The notes beneath the pieces were generated by a model that worked only from the letters and a program-made list of their open reading frames with translations, was not told the DNA's origin and did no database searches. Made by a program: the position numbers and the translations under genes. From NCBI RefSeq assembly GCF_003428625.2, contig NZ_QVQT02000004.1:372001-436000 (forward strand): a stretch of 64,000 bases of DNA, read 5' to 3'. This document shows, one piece after another, positions 62,842-64,000 of the stretch (the first letter of the stretch is position 1; each line of letters begins with the position of its first letter). The stretch comes from Paracidobacterium acidisoli (GTDB lineage: Bacteria; Acidobacteriota; Terriglobia; Terriglobales; Acidobacteriaceae).

Positions 62842-63931
62842 GAGCAGCCTCCGGCACATGCTCCCTGGAGTTGTATTCCCGCACGAATTTCACCACAGCC
62901 TGAACGTTTTCAACCGGAGTTCCGGGCACGATGCCATGGCCGAGATTGAAGATGTGGCCAGGCCTGCCCGCTGCCTGATGGAGGATGTGATGCACCCGTT
63001 TGCGCAACAGCTCAGGTTCGGCGAAGAGGGTGATGGGATCAAGATTGCCCTGGACGGCACAGGCGTAATCGAGATTCCGCCAGGCGTGATCCAGCGGTGT
63101 TCGCCAGTCGAGGCCGAGCACGTCGGCGCCCGTTTCGCGCATGGAAGGGAGCAGGCTGGCGGTATCGACGCCGAAGTAGATGATAGGCACACCGTAGGAT
63201 TGCACTTCTCGGACGAGACTCTTTGTAACCGGAAGTACGAACTCGCGATAGTCCTCGATGCTGAGCGCACCGGACCAGCTGTCGAAGATCTGAATAACGT
63301 CGGCTCCGGCCTCGACCTGCTGGCGCGCAAATGCCGAAAGGACGGTAACCAGCTTGTCCAGCAGGCGCTGCCAGACGGCGAGCTGACGGTACATCAGAGT
63401 TTTGGTCTCGATGTAATTTCGTGACCCTCCCCCCTCAATCATGTAGCTGGCTAGGGTAAAGGGAGCCCCGCAAAAGCCGATAATGCCGAGAGTATCTGCG
63501 GAATCAGCACCACCGCGCACGCGGAAGTGCGTACATACCTTTTCGATCGCTTCGGCGACATAGCTGAGCTCTTCAGCGCGGTCGGTGCGCAGGCGGTCAA
63601 CATCGTCGGCGGTACGAATGGGATGATGGATGACCGGACCCTCTCCCGCCTGGAACTCGAAATCGAGCCCCATCGGCGTGAAGGGCAGCAGCAGATCGGC
63701 AAAGATAATGGCCGCATCGACGCCAAGCTTTTCCGCCGCGGTAATGGTCACTTCGGCGGCAAGCTCTGGCCTTCGGCAAATTTCGAGCAGCGTATGGTGA
63801 CGGCGTACCGCCATGTATTCAGGCATATAGCGGCCGGCCTGACGCAGAAACCAGACCGGGGTGCGGTCGACGGGACGGCGCAGGCACGCGCGGACGAAAC
63901 GGCTGACGGGAGTGGATTGTTTTTCCTGCAT
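62831..63931 (-). CDS. hemE: Uroporphyrinogen decarboxylase
   Basis: A 366-residue barrel. PVWFLRQAGRYMPEY is the signature, IIFADLLLPFTPMGLDFEF holds the substrate-binding acids, and GFCGAPFTLASYMIEG follows. It decarboxylates uroporphyrinogen III to coproporphyrinogen III. ATG 63931 gives a usual family N-terminus; an upstream in-frame ATG at 63967 is less likely. It is the first gene of a three-gene haem unit, with hemH overlapping its end. Confidence 0.95.
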   Translation of the reverse strand: MQEKQSTPVSRFVRACLRRPVDRTPVWFLRQAGRYMPEYMAVRRHHTLLEICRRPELAAEVTITAAEKLGVDAAIIFADLLLPFTPMGLDFEFQAGEGPVIHHPIRTADDVDRLRTDRAEELSYVAEAIEKVCTHFRVRGGADSADTLGIIGFCGAPFTLASYMIEGGGSRNYIETKTLMYRQLAVWQRLLDKLVTVLSAFARQQVEAGADVIQIFDSWSGALSIEDYREFVLPVTKSLVREVQSYGVPIIYFGVDTASLLPSMRETGADVLGLDWRTPLDHAWRNLDYACAVQGNLDPITLFAEPELLRKRVHHILHQAAGRPGHIFNLGHGIVPGTPVENVQAVVKFVREYNSREHVPEAAHVS

Positions 63932-64000
63932 GAGGGTAACAGAAAAGGTTAGCAGGGACCGAGGCAAAACGCAGAGTGCCGGGCGTCTCTGAATAGACCG

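Noticed and set aside
1-64000. CRISPR arrays, tRNA/rRNA genes, insertion sequences, prophage
   Set aside because: No spaced direct repeats, tRNA-like cloverleaf ends, rRNA signatures, transposases or integrases were seen on either strand.

Overview
The window is high-GC, gene-dense bacterial chromosome with no rRNA, tRNA, phage, IS or CRISPR. Several traits point to an aerobic acidobacterium of the Terriglobia type (an inference from gene content, not a database match). These are reg_prop/Y_Y_Y sensor kinases, a long secreted tricorn-type protease, lipoproteins of unknown function, a secreted protein with a TPxGTY…LTVK tail, a stand-alone TonB, and a ferritin-VIT1 fusion.

Layout. 1-9.6 kb: end of an unidentified gene, an L,D-transpeptidase, an SPFH/band-7 protein with a small membrane partner, then four overlapping genes (secreted protein, solute-binding protein, NtrY-like kinase, NtrC-type regulator) and an amidohydrolase. 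9.7-18.2 kb: zinc alcohol dehydrogenase, a 1036-aa reg_prop sensor kinase with its NarL-type regulator, a ferritin-VIT1 membrane protein and a MarC protein. 18.3-22.9 kb: tricorn-like peptidase and a short-chain dehydrogenase (SDR). 23.0-31.0 kb, minus strand: an aromatic amino-acid block (kbl, trpC-F-B-A, chorismate mutase, aroF, tyrA). A vapBC toxin-antitoxin pair with a perfect inverted-repeat operator sits between aroF and tyrA. 31.2-37.3 kb: lipoprotein, Ig-like secreted protein, polytopic membrane protein, TetR regulator plus SDR with a TetR-type palindrome, and miaA.

37.7-44.2 kb: a complete-looking histidine operon hisI-G-D-C-B-H-F-A in which all eight genes overlap. It is preceded by a TTGACA promoter, a 26-codon leader peptide with eight His codons in a nine-codon run, and a hairpin plus T-run. 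This is the layout of classical ribosome-mediated transcription attenuation and is the most striking signal in the window. No hisE is present. 44.2-53.7 kb: aminotransferase, secreted protein, hydroxyacid dehydrogenase, a probable lactate uptake/oxidation pair (sodium:solute symporter plus a 978-aa FAD/Fe-S oxidoreductase), a lipoprotein and an enoyl-CoA hydratase-family protein. 53.8-60.2 kb: MFS transporter, DUF4397-type lipoprotein, Ada, a small hydrophilic protein, TonB followed by a tiny membrane ORF that seems to start at CTG, Mog and a DedA/VTT protein. 60.3-64 kb: late haem genes hemE-hemH-hemY.

Together these show histidine and aromatic amino-acid synthesis under different local control, late haem synthesis, iron handling and envelope/two-component signalling. 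All annotation is by reading motifs. No alignments, folding programs or database searches were run.
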